Below, one piece after another: positions 24,869 through 32,202 of a stretch of 64,000 nucleotides of DNA. Source of the stretch: DATCLS01 sp036563805 (lineage in GTDB: Bacteria; Actinomycetota; Acidimicrobiia; Acidimicrobiales; VFJN01). Under the pieces are notes generated by a model, which saw nothing but the letters and a program-made list of their open reading frames with translations, was not told where the DNA came from and searched no databases. The stretch's first letter is position 1, and each line of letters begins with the position of its first letter. Both the position numbers and the translations under genes were made by a program. The DNA is taken from positions 109,783 to 173,782 of the forward strand of contig DATCLS010000102.1 in the NCBI GenBank assembly GCA_036563805.1, read 5' to 3'.

Positions 24869-26119
24869 TCACGGCTCCAGGTCGAGCCCGAGCAGCTCGA
24901 TGGCGTTGCCCCGGGCGATCTTCCGGATCAGGTGGTCGTCGAGGTGCCCGAACTGCCGGGCCGCCGCCTGCCGGGAGTGCGGCCAGGTGCCGTCCTGGTG
25001 GGGGTAGTCGGTCTCGAAGGCCACGTTGTCGGCCCCCACCCGGTCCAGCAGCTCGACCCCGACCGGGTCCTTGAAGAAGCAGCTGTAGACCTGCCGGTAG
25101 TAGTAGGTCGACGGCCGCTCCGGGCAGTGGAGCTGGCTGTGGCTCCAGCCCCGGTGGGTCTCCCAGACGTCGTCGACCCGCTCCAGCAGGTAGGGGATCC
25201 AGCCGATCTGCGCCTCGGCGTACAGCAGCTTGAGGTCGGGGAACCGGTGCAGCACGCCAGAGAGCAGGAAGTCGGTGAGGCTGGCCACGCTGTTGCCGAA
25301 GATGATCGTGCTGGCCACCGCCTCGGGGGCGTCGTCGGACGTCTGGGGCGTCTTGGTGCCCGAGCCGATGTGCATGGCCAGCACCGTGCCGGTCTCGGCG
25401 CACGCCGCGAACAGCGGGTCCCAGTAGCCGGAGTAGATGCTGGGCAGGCCCAGGTACGGCGGCAGCTCGCTGAAGGCCACGGCCCGCACGCCCCGGTCGG
25501 CGTTGCGCCGCACCTCCTCGGCCGCCAGGCCGGCGTCCCACAGCGGGACCAGGCACAGCGGGATGAGCCGGCCCCCGGAGCCGCCGCACCACTCCTCCAC
25601 CATCCAGTCGTTGTAGGCCCGGACGCACAGGAGCGCGAGCTCCTTGTCCGTGGCCCGGAGGAACAGCTGACCGCAGAACCGGGGGTAGTTGGGGAACGCC
25701 AGCTGGGCCTCGACGCCGTTGACATCCATGTCGGCCAGGCGGGCCTCGGGCTGCCAGCAGCCGGGCCGCATGTCGTCGAACGTGACGCCCTGCATGGTGA
25801 TCTCGTCGGCCGGGTAGCCGGCCGCCGCGATGAGGCGCTTGACCGAGTAGCGGTGGTCCTCGTAGGCCCACCAGGCCACCGGGTCGCCCTCGTTGCCGGG
25901 GGCCTCGATGTAGCCGCCACCGTCGAGCTTGGGCTGGCCCGGCGGCAGGTACAGCACCCGGGGGCCGACGTCGCGGTAGCGGGCCGGCAGCCGCTTCGAC
26001 CACACGTCGGGTGGCTCCACGACGTGGGCGTCGAGGTCGACGATGGGCGGGATGCGCTCGACCAGCTCGTCGGGCGGGTCGAGCGGATCGTGGGCGGCGG
26101 TCGTCGGGGCGGTGGTCAT
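24869..26119 (-). CDS. Amidohydrolase family protein (ACMSD/decarboxylase-like)
   Basis: A 416-residue TIM-barrel metallohydrolase, paralogue of the protein at 15126-16364. DLDAHVVEPPDVW gives the N-terminal metal ligands, AMHIGSGTK a metal His, and AFETDYPHQDGTWPHS the conserved Asp near the C-terminus. Other shared blocks are FPNYPRFCGQLF and AYNDWMVEEWCGG. ATG at 26119 has CGGAGGAGGGA upstream and overlaps the enoyl-CoA hydratase stop by 4 bp. It probably cleaves a C-C or C-N bond or decarboxylates a ring-derived acid after hydration. Confidence 0.86.
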   Translation of the reverse strand: MTTAPTTAAHDPLDPPDELVERIPPIVDLDAHVVEPPDVWSKRLPARYRDVGPRVLYLPPGQPKLDGGGYIEAPGNEGDPVAWWAYEDHRYSVKRLIAAAGYPADEITMQGVTFDDMRPGCWQPEARLADMDVNGVEAQLAFPNYPRFCGQLFLRATDKELALLCVRAYNDWMVEEWCGGSGGRLIPLCLVPLWDAGLAAEEVRRNADRGVRAVAFSELPPYLGLPSIYSGYWDPLFAACAETGTVLAMHIGSGTKTPQTSDDAPEAVASTIIFGNSVASLTDFLLSGVLHRFPDLKLLYAEAQIGWIPYLLERVDDVWETHRGWSHSQLHCPERPSTYYYRQVYSCFFKDPVGVELLDRVGADNVAFETDYPHQDGTWPHSRQAAARQFGHLDDHLIRKIARGNAIELLGLDLEP

Positions 26120-26940
26120 GCGGTCCCTCCTCCGAACCGGGGCGCGCGCTTCTCGACGAACGACCGGACGGCCTCGCGGTGGTCGGCGGTCGTGAACGTG
26201 ATGGCCTCCATCGCCAGCGAGGCGTCGAGCACCCGGTTGACCCGGTCGACCAACTCGGTGTTCGCCAGCCGCTTGTTGAACTGGATGGCCACCTGCGGCC
26301 CCCGGGCCAGCGTGCGGGCCAGCTCCTCGGCCGCACCGGCCAGCTCGGCCCGGGGGTGGACGTGGTTGACCAGCCCCAGCCGGTGCGCTTCGGCGGCGTC
26401 GATCATCTCGCCGGTGAGCAGGAACTCCTTGCCTCGGTTGAGGCCCATGAGCAGCGGCCACAGGATGGCGCCGCCGTCGCCGGCCACCAGGCCGGCCTTC
26501 ACGTGGGGGTCGGCCAGCCGGGCCTCGGCGGCCATGAGCGGGATGTCGCAGAACAGCGCCATCGTCGCCCCCAGGCCGATGGCGTCGCCGTTGATGGCGG
26601 CGATGAGCGGCTGGGGCACGGCCAGCTGGGCCCGGACCAGCTCGGCCGAGCCCAGCATCAGCTCGGGGAACCCGTCCTGGTAGGCGTCGGCGTCGAGGTT
26701 GTCCTGCATGCCGCCGAAGTCGGCGCCGGCGCAGAAGGCCTTGTCGCCGGCGCCGGTGAGCACCGCCACCCGCACCTCGCGGTCGACGGCGATGCGCCGG
26801 AACAGCGGCGCCAGCTCGTCGTGCATCTCCGGGCTGATGGCGTTGCGCCGCTCGGGGCGGTCGAGCGTGGCCCACAGCACGCCCTCGTCCCGCAGCTCGG
26901 TGCGGATGTAGGTGAACCCGTAGCGGTCTGCGGTTGCCAT
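26116..26940 (-). CDS. Enoyl-CoA hydratase/isomerase (crotonase family)
   Basis: A 274-residue crotonase. The oxyanion-hole segments are KAFCAGADFGGMQ and AINGDAIGLGATMALFCDIPLM; RPERRNAISPEMHDEL and GEMIDAAEAHRLGLVNHVHP are also typical. Active-site glutamates cannot be assigned with certainty, so hydratase, isomerase or another crotonase reaction remains open. It is coupled to the amidohydrolase by ATGA. Upstream lie a 67-residue ORF and a ThDP enzyme on the same strand, suggesting one catabolic operon from 28805 to 24869. Confidence 0.88.
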   Translation of the reverse strand: MATADRYGFTYIRTELRDEGVLWATLDRPERRNAISPEMHDELAPLFRRIAVDREVRVAVLTGAGDKAFCAGADFGGMQDNLDADAYQDGFPELMLGSAELVRAQLAVPQPLIAAINGDAIGLGATMALFCDIPLMAAEARLADPHVKAGLVAGDGGAILWPLLMGLNRGKEFLLTGEMIDAAEAHRLGLVNHVHPRAELAGAAEELARTLARGPQVAIQFNKRLANTELVDRVNRVLDASLAMEAITFTTADHREAVRSFVEKRAPRFGGGTA

Positions 26941-26985
26941 GTCTCTCCCGGGTCTCGTCTCGCCGGCGCTCGCGGTCGCCGGCCG

Positions 26986-27189
26986 TCACTCCATCGTCGA
27001 GTACACGTTCTTCGATCGCAGGAACGCGGCCAGGCCGGCGCCGTGGCCCCGGTGGTCGGCGTCCCGCCGGGGCCGGCCGGCGGCGGGCGAGGCGGGCACG
27101 CCGCGCTCCAGGCTGAGCACGGCGCCGATGGGGTCGGCGGCCCGGCGCTCGTGCCGCGGGACGTCGAGCGTCGTGTCGGTCGCGGTCAT
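26986..27189 (-). CDS. Small hypothetical protein
   Basis: A 67-residue ORF filling the gap between the ThDP enzyme (stop 17 bp upstream) and the crotonase (46 bp downstream). It is basic, Arg/Ala/Gly-rich and has no recognisable domain. The tail GLAAFLRSKNVYSTME loosely resembles the C-terminal strand of aldehyde dehydrogenases, so it could be a remnant. No good Shine-Dalgarno is seen. It may not be a real gene. Confidence 0.35.
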   Translation of the reverse strand: MTATDTTLDVPRHERRAADPIGAVLSLERGVPASPAAGRPRRDADHRGHGAGLAAFLRSKNVYSTME

Positions 27190-27206
27190 GGCTCGGTGGT
27201 CATGGG

Positions 27207-28805
27207 TCAGAAGATCGAGGGCAGCCGGTCCATGGGCAGCTCGATCACGACCGGGCGGTCGTCGGCCAGGCCCTCGCGGATCGCGCCCTCCAGCTGGTCG
27301 ACGGTCGGGACCCGCACCCCCACCGCTCCGAACGACTCGGCGTAGGCGGCGAAGTCGGGGTTGTGCAGCTCGGTGCCGATCACCCGCCCGCCGAAGTTGT
27401 CCATCTGGTCGCGGTGGGTGTTGCCGTAGGCCGAGTCGTTGAACACGACGGCCACGACGTTGATGCCGGACTGCATGGCGGTCGCGAGCTCGGCCGAGGT
27501 GAACAGGAAGCCGCCGTCACCGTTGATCGACACGACCGGCAGGTCGGGCCGGGCCAGCTTGGCGCCCAGGGCCGTCGGGTAGCAGTAGCCGAGCGTGCCC
27601 ATGTACGAGCTGGTGATGTAGGTGCGCGGCCCGTACACCGGGTAGGCGAGGTGGCACATGTAGCCGACCGTGGTGGTGCCGGCGACCAGCACGCCGTCCT
27701 CGGGCACCGCCCGGCGCAGAGCCCGCACCATCTCGGCCTGGGGGCCGACCCCGGCCAGGTCGTCGTCGATGGCCCGCTTGGCCGCCCGGCGCTCGGCCGT
27801 GCGGTCGGGGCGCCCGCCGGCGGGCAGGCGGCGGTCGAGCTCCTCGCGCAAACGGGCCAGGAACACCCGGGCGTCGCCGGTCACGGCCAGCGTCGGCTCG
27901 GCGTGCTTGCCGATCTCGGCCGGGTCGACGTCGGCGTGGATGAGGCGCTGGCCCTCGGCCAGCCCGACGCCCTGGTAGCGGGTCCCGACGGCCAGGATCA
28001 CGTCGGCTGCGGCCAGCACCGGGCGCAGTCGGCGATTGACCCAAGCGGTGCCCACGAACAGCGGGTGGCGCTCGTCGATCGCGCCCTTGCCCTCGCGGGT
28101 GTTCACGACCGCGGCTTGGAGGGCCTCGGCGACGCCGGTCAGCTCGGCCGTGGCGCCGGCCAGGACCGCGCCGCCGCCGGCGACGATCAGCGGCTCGTCG
28201 GCCGCGGCCAGCAGGTCGGCGGCGGTCGCCACCAGCTCGGGATCGGGCTCGTGCACCGGCACCGGCTCCGGCGGGATCACCTCGGAGTCGGTGTCGGCCG
28301 CGAACACCTCGGGCGGCATCTCCAGCTCGACCGGCCGGGTCCGGCCCTCGAGCATGGTGGCGAACGCCCGGCGCACCGCGGCCGGGATGTCGTCCGCGCT
28401 GAGCACCCGGTGGGCCCACTTGGTGACGGGCCGCACGACGTCGAGCTGGTCGTCGATCTCGTGGGTGAGGCTCAGGCCGCGGCCCAGGCCGTGCTGCTCG
28501 ATCTGCCCGGCCAGCAGCAGCACGGGCGACGAGCAGGCGTAGGCGGTGGCCAGGCCAGCGCCCGCGTTGTAGACGCCCGGACCGGGCACGACCAGCGCGG
28601 TGCCGGGCCGCCCGCTCACGCGGGCGTACCCGTCGGCCATGAACGTCGTCGCCTGCTCGTGGCGGGTCGTGACGAACCGGATGGCCGGCTCGCCGTGCAG
28701 TGCGTCGAGGAACCGCATGAGCTGGATGCCCGGCAGGCCGAACACGACCTCGACGCCTTCCGCCCGCAGCTGGGCGGTCAGCAGCTCACCCCCGGTTCGT
28801 CCCAC
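27207..28805 (-). CDS. Thiamine diphosphate-dependent enzyme (acetolactate-synthase-like)
   Basis: A 532-residue three-domain ThDP enzyme. The N-terminal PYR domain carries the catalytic Glu in TRHEQATTFMADGYAR. The central Rossmann domain includes PLIVAGGGAVLAG. The C-terminal PP domain carries the ThDP/Mg motif GDGGFLFTSAELATAMQSGINVVAVVFND. Length matches benzoylformate-decarboxylase or acetolactate-synthase-like catabolic members rather than biosynthetic IlvB, and no small subunit is present. GTG 28805 is chosen for its Shine-Dalgarno GGAGAGGGAGG; the longer frame would run into the operator. Substrate unknown, probably a 2-oxo acid or acyl-CoA. Confidence 0.85.
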   Translation of the reverse strand: MGRTGGELLTAQLRAEGVEVVFGLPGIQLMRFLDALHGEPAIRFVTTRHEQATTFMADGYARVSGRPGTALVVPGPGVYNAGAGLATAYACSSPVLLLAGQIEQHGLGRGLSLTHEIDDQLDVVRPVTKWAHRVLSADDIPAAVRRAFATMLEGRTRPVELEMPPEVFAADTDSEVIPPEPVPVHEPDPELVATAADLLAAADEPLIVAGGGAVLAGATAELTGVAEALQAAVVNTREGKGAIDERHPLFVGTAWVNRRLRPVLAAADVILAVGTRYQGVGLAEGQRLIHADVDPAEIGKHAEPTLAVTGDARVFLARLREELDRRLPAGGRPDRTAERRAAKRAIDDDLAGVGPQAEMVRALRRAVPEDGVLVAGTTTVGYMCHLAYPVYGPRTYITSSYMGTLGYCYPTALGAKLARPDLPVVSINGDGGFLFTSAELATAMQSGINVVAVVFNDSAYGNTHRDQMDNFGGRVIGTELHNPDFAAYAESFGAVGVRVPTVDQLEGAIREGLADDRPVVIELPMDRLPSIF

Positions 28806-28840
28806 TGGCCTCCCTCTCCACGGCCCCATACTCTCTATTG

Positions 28841-28855
28841 TGGCCATGATAGCCA
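28841..28855. promoter_or_regulatory. 15-bp palindrome, probable GntR operator
   Basis: TGGCCATGATAGCCA pairs at six of seven positions about a central G, in the AT-rich gap between the GntR gene and the ThDP enzyme. The TGG...CCA ends resemble FadR-type sites. The following CATAGCACGCGC (28853-28864) recurs exactly at 40598-40609 in another promoter. Confidence 0.55.
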
Positions 28856-28916
28856 TAGCACGCGCCACGGAGCCAGGCCCGGGCCCGGCCGGGGCCGGCT
28901 CGGCGGGGCGCGGCCC

Positions 28917-29711
28917 TCAGCGGGACCGGGGCACGGTGGACGCCGTGACCATGCGGGCGTCGTCCACGCTCGACATGTAGGCGTGGGTCGCCTCCAGGTG
29001 CCGCCGGGCCAGGTCGGCCACCCGGGGGTCGCCCCGCTCGATGGCGTCGACGATCTTCTGGTGCTCGCGCAGCGACGCCTTCCACACCGCCGGCTCGGCC
29101 GGCGCCACGTCGTCGCGGTCGTAGACGGCCTCGGCGTGGCCGGCCCAGACCCGCTCCAGCGCGCCGACCACGACGATCATCGTCTCGTTGCCGCTGCCCC
29201 GAACCAAGGCGTCGTGGAACCGGTCGACGATCGGCAGCGTGCGCGCCACGTCGCCGATGGCCTCGGCCTGCTCGGCCACGATGGCCCGCAGCTCGGGGAC
29301 GACGGTCTCGGCCCGGTCCTCGCGCTGGGCGCACAGGGCGGCGCACAGCGGCTCGACCTGGCGGAGGGCGGCGCCGACGTCGCCCAGCGGCGCCTGGCGC
29401 GACTGGAGCACCAGGCTGACCATGTAGGCGACCCGGTCGGCCGTCGGGCGGTGGACCTCCGCGCCGCCGACGTTGCCCCGCCGCACCGTGATCAGCCCCT
29501 CGGTCTCGAGGATGCGCATCGCCTCGCGCGCCGCGGGCGGGCCCACGTCGAACTGCTCGACCAGGTCCTCGAGGCGGGGCACGACCGTGAGCTCGCCGCT
29601 CAGGATCTGGTCGCGCAGGCGGCCGGCCACCATCTCGGCCATGCGGGGCAGGCGCACGCGCCGGCCGCCGCGCTCCATCGCTCGCAGCGGTGGCTCAACC
29701 GGACGGGACAT
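28917..29711 (-). CDS. GntR-family (FadR-type) transcriptional regulator
   Basis: A 264-residue regulator. The winged HTH lies at about 20-90 (AEMVAGRLRDQILSGELT, LVEQFDVGPPAAREAMRILETEGLITVRRGNVGGAEV). A helical FCD effector domain at about 105-250 includes LPIVDRFHDALVRGSGNETM and EHQKIVDAIERGDPRVADLARRHLEATHAYM, with the metal-type His positions. It is encoded upstream of the ThDP enzyme operon, with a palindrome in the 111-bp gap. It likely represses that operon until a pathway carboxylate binds. Confidence 0.9.
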   Translation of the reverse strand: MSRPVEPPLRAMERGGRRVRLPRMAEMVAGRLRDQILSGELTVVPRLEDLVEQFDVGPPAAREAMRILETEGLITVRRGNVGGAEVHRPTADRVAYMVSLVLQSRQAPLGDVGAALRQVEPLCAALCAQREDRAETVVPELRAIVAEQAEAIGDVARTLPIVDRFHDALVRGSGNETMIVVVGALERVWAGHAEAVYDRDDVAPAEPAVWKASLREHQKIVDAIERGDPRVADLARRHLEATHAYMSSVDDARMVTASTVPRSR

Positions 29712-29795
29712 GCCGGGGAGTATGTCAGCCGCGCCGGCCGAGCCGGCGGGACCCGTGTCCGGGGCCGGCGGGCGCCGGCGCCGGGGCCGGCCGGC

Positions 29796-30584
29796 TCACT
29801 TGGGCTCGTCCCCCTCGATCGTCACCCGGTGCAGCACCCGCTCGGCCCCGGCCGTGTCAGCCACGACCGCGTGCTGGGTGCAGCGGTTGTCCCAGATCAC
29901 CAGGTCGCCGTCCTGCCACCGGTGGCGGTAGGTGTGCTCGGGCCGGCCCACCTGGGCGTACAGGTACTGGAGCAACGGGGCGCTCTCCTCCGGGGTCCAG
30001 CCCTCGATGTGCGTGACGTAGTTGCCGTTGACGAACAGCGCCTTGCGGCCGGTCTCCGGGTGGGTGCGGACGACGGGGTGGCTGGCCGTCACGGCCTCCT
30101 GGTCGAGGCCGGCGGCCGCCGCCCGCTCGGTGCCCTGGTGGACGGCCCGGAGGCCGTCGATCGTGGCCCGCAGGCCGCGCGACAACGACTCGTAGGCGGC
30201 GTAGGCGCTGGCGAACATCGTGTCGCCGCCCACCTCGGGCAGCACCCGGGCCAGCAGCAGCGTGAGCGCCGGCGGCCGGGCGGCGTGCGTCGTGTCGGCG
30301 TGCCAGGTCTGGGTGATGGGGTTGGGGTCGTAGATCCGCATGATCCCCGGGTAGCCGTCGATCGACGGGATGTAGGGGTGGATCGCGACCTCGCCCCACA
30401 GGCGGGCGAACGCCAGCTGGTCGTCGGGGCTCATGGCCGCCTGGCCCCGGATGCAGATGACCTGGTGCTCGAGGAACGCGTCCCGGAGGGCGGCGAACGT
30501 CTCCGCGGGCACCGGGCGCGTGAGGTCGAGCCCGATGATCTCGGCGCCCAGGGCGCCGGCCAGCCGCCGCACCTCGAAGTCCAT
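29796..30584 (-). CDS. TauD/TfdA-family Fe(II)/2-oxoglutarate dioxygenase
   Basis: A 262-residue dioxygenase with a complete iron site, His95 and Asp97 in TWHADTTH and His238 in DNRCTQHAVV, and the oxoglutarate-binding Arg in RVLHRVTIEGD. MRIYDPNP and KALFVNGNYVTHI are family-typical. Members oxidise sulfonates, aryloxyacetates or alkyl sulfates; the substrate here is unknown. ATG 30584 (MDFEVRRLAG) fits family N-termini best. An upstream in-frame ATG at 30602 lies inside a perfect 24-bp palindrome, so translation may be leaderless or autoregulated. A sulfatase gene occurs elsewhere in the window. Confidence 0.9.
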   Translation of the reverse strand: MDFEVRRLAGALGAEIIGLDLTRPVPAETFAALRDAFLEHQVICIRGQAAMSPDDQLAFARLWGEVAIHPYIPSIDGYPGIMRIYDPNPITQTWHADTTHAARPPALTLLLARVLPEVGGDTMFASAYAAYESLSRGLRATIDGLRAVHQGTERAAAAGLDQEAVTASHPVVRTHPETGRKALFVNGNYVTHIEGWTPEESAPLLQYLYAQVGRPEHTYRHRWQDGDLVIWDNRCTQHAVVADTAGAERVLHRVTIEGDEPK

Positions 30585-30586
30585 AC

Positions 30587-30610
30587 ACGCCATCATGTAC
30601 ATGATGGCGT
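30587..30610. promoter_or_regulatory. Perfect 24-bp palindrome at the dioxygenase start
   Basis: The arms ACGCCATCATGT (30587-30598) and ACATGATGGCGT (30599-30610) are exact reverse complements with no spacer. It ends two bases before the chosen ATG of the TauD-type gene and overlaps a possible earlier ATG. The size suits a TetR- or MarR-type dimer site. No such regulator is adjacent. Confidence 0.7.
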
Positions 30611-30716
30611 TTACACGTCAATCGCCAGCCCGCGATGTCGGGCGCCGCGACGCCCGGCGCGCCGCGCCCACTTTCCGCCGTCGGGCCGCCGGACCAGGCC
30701 CGTCAGTGCGCGCCCA

Positions 30717-31460
30717 TCAGTCCGGGAGCTGGTAGGAGTCCCGGTCGCTCTCCTGGGGCTGCCGGCCCGTCCGGAACGGGCACAGCGGGGAGTCGACGAG
30801 CAGGAACCGCTCCCAGTCCTCCGCGAACGTGGTGGCGCGGGCCCGCCACGCCGCCACCTGCTCGTCGGTGCGCTGGGCGGCCTCGAACCGACCCCAGTCC
30901 TCCCAGGTGGGGATCGCCCACAGCAGGAGCACTTCGCTGTCGTTGCGCATGGCCGTGACCCAGGCGCCGACCAGCTCCCAGTTGAACCGGCCCAGCACCG
31001 GGGTGGCCTCCTCGCGCACGAGCTCGAGGTAGTCCCAGGCCGAGCCGGGGCGGACCTTGACGACCTCGTGGGCGTAGGTCTCGCCCCGCACGCCGTCCGC
31101 GCACAGCTCCTCGATCGTCTGCGTCCAGGGGGCGGGGACGAGCACCCGGTCGATCCCCGACCGGCGGAACTGGGCGGCGCGGGCCCACCACTCGGCCAGC
31201 GCCGGGTCCTGGAGCGTCGGGTGGTTGAACTCGTGGCGGAACGAGCTGGCCAGGCCCTCGAACCCGTCCTCCTCCCAGATGTTCACGACCTCGGGCCAGC
31301 GCCGGGTCGTGCCCACCGTGCCCCACACGCCGTAGCAGAGCTGGTTCCGCTCCTTCTGGGCGATCGGCGACCAGTTGGCCGTCATGTGGTGCATGTAGTT
31401 GGCCCGGTTGTGGCCGATGATGTCGATGAACTCGTGGATGTAGACCTTGTCGTTGCTCAT
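30717..31460 (-). CDS. NIPSNAP/EthD-like dimeric alpha-beta barrel protein
   Basis: A 247-residue protein that appears to contain two ferredoxin-like repeats: first VYIHEFIDIIGHNRANYMHHM through VVNIWEEDGFEGLASSF, and second GETYAHEVVKVRPGSAWDYLEL through VLLLWAIPTWEDWGRFEAA. The repeated length/strand pattern and Trp/Glu at the strand ends recall the NIPSNAP family. No catalytic residues can be assigned. It starts 10 bp after LivF, so it is the last gene of the transporter operon and may act on the imported compound. Confidence 0.65.
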   Translation of the reverse strand: MSNDKVYIHEFIDIIGHNRANYMHHMTANWSPIAQKERNQLCYGVWGTVGTTRRWPEVVNIWEEDGFEGLASSFRHEFNHPTLQDPALAEWWARAAQFRRSGIDRVLVPAPWTQTIEELCADGVRGETYAHEVVKVRPGSAWDYLELVREEATPVLGRFNWELVGAWVTAMRNDSEVLLLWAIPTWEDWGRFEAAQRTDEQVAAWRARATTFAEDWERFLLVDSPLCPFRTGRQPQESDRDSYQLPD

Positions 31461-31470
31461 GGGCCCCTGC

Positions 31471-32202
31471 TCACGCCTCCGCTTCGTCGAGCACCCGCTG
31501 GCCGAGGTAGGAGTCGAGCAGGTCGCGCCGGCCGCCGAGCTCGGCCGCGGTCCCCTCGACCACCTGCCGCCCGTCGGCCAGCACCACGCCCCGGTCGCAC
31601 AGGTCGAGCACCGCGCCGGTGTTCTGCTCGACGACCAGCATCGGCGTGGTCTTCGCCACCTCGCGCAGCGCCCGGTAGACGGCGGCGACCACGATGGGCG
31701 CCAGGCCGAGCGACGGCTCGTCGAGCAGCAGGAGGCGGGGGGCGGCGACCAGCGCCCGCCCCACGGCCACCATCTGCTGCTCGCCGCCCGACAGCGCCCA
31801 GCCGCTGCGGTTGCGCAGGGCGACGAGCGGCGGGAACAGGTCGTACACGTCGTCGACCGTGTAGCCGCCGGTGCGCCCCGCCCGGGCCGGCAGCCCCATC
31901 AGCAGGTTCTCGTGGACCGACAGGCTGCCGAAGATGTGGCGGCCCTCGGGCACGTGGATGAGGCCGCGGCGGGCCAGCTCCTCGGTGCCGACCGCGGACA
32001 CCTCGTCGCCGTCGAACCGGATGGACCCGGCGTAGGGCACGAGCGCCGTGATCGCCCGCAGCGTGGTGGTCTTGCCGGCGCCGTTGGCGCCGAGCACGGC
32101 GACCACCTCGCCGGCCCCCACGGTGAGGTCGAGGTCGGACACGGCGCGGACCGCGCCGTAGCTGACGGAGGCGCCCCGGATCTCCAGCATGGCGTCGTCC
32201 AT
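31471..32202 (-). CDS. livF: Branched-chain amino acid-type ABC transporter ATP-binding protein (LivF)
   Basis: A 243-residue ABC ATPase of the LivF type. Walker A is GANGAGKTT near residue 37, the signature region is WALSGGEQQMVAVGRAL, Walker B is LLLLDEPSLGLAP, and the switch His position is occupied within LVVEQNTGAVL (Gln, normal for LivF). Start ATG overlaps the stop of the LivM-LivG fusion by 4 bp. It completes the importer with the fused subunit. Specificity in such catabolic regions is often for aromatic or dicarboxylic acids rather than amino acids. Confidence 0.92.
   Translation of the reverse strand: MDDAMLEIRGASVSYGAVRAVSDLDLTVGAGEVVAVLGANGAGKTTTLRAITALVPYAGSIRFDGDEVSAVGTEELARRGLIHVPEGRHIFGSLSVHENLLMGLPARAGRTGGYTVDDVYDLFPPLVALRNRSGWALSGGEQQMVAVGRALVAAPRLLLLDEPSLGLAPIVVAAVYRALREVAKTTPMLVVEQNTGAVLDLCDRGVVLADGRQVVEGTAAELGGRRDLLDSYLGQRVLDEAEA

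Noticed and set aside
27363..31961. Very long rightward open frame (1532 codons) opposite the ThDP enzyme, GntR, TauD and NIPSNAP-like genes
   Set aside because: Arg/Gly/His/Pro-rich translation without domains. It is the antisense shadow of well-supported leftward genes, as expected at this GC content.
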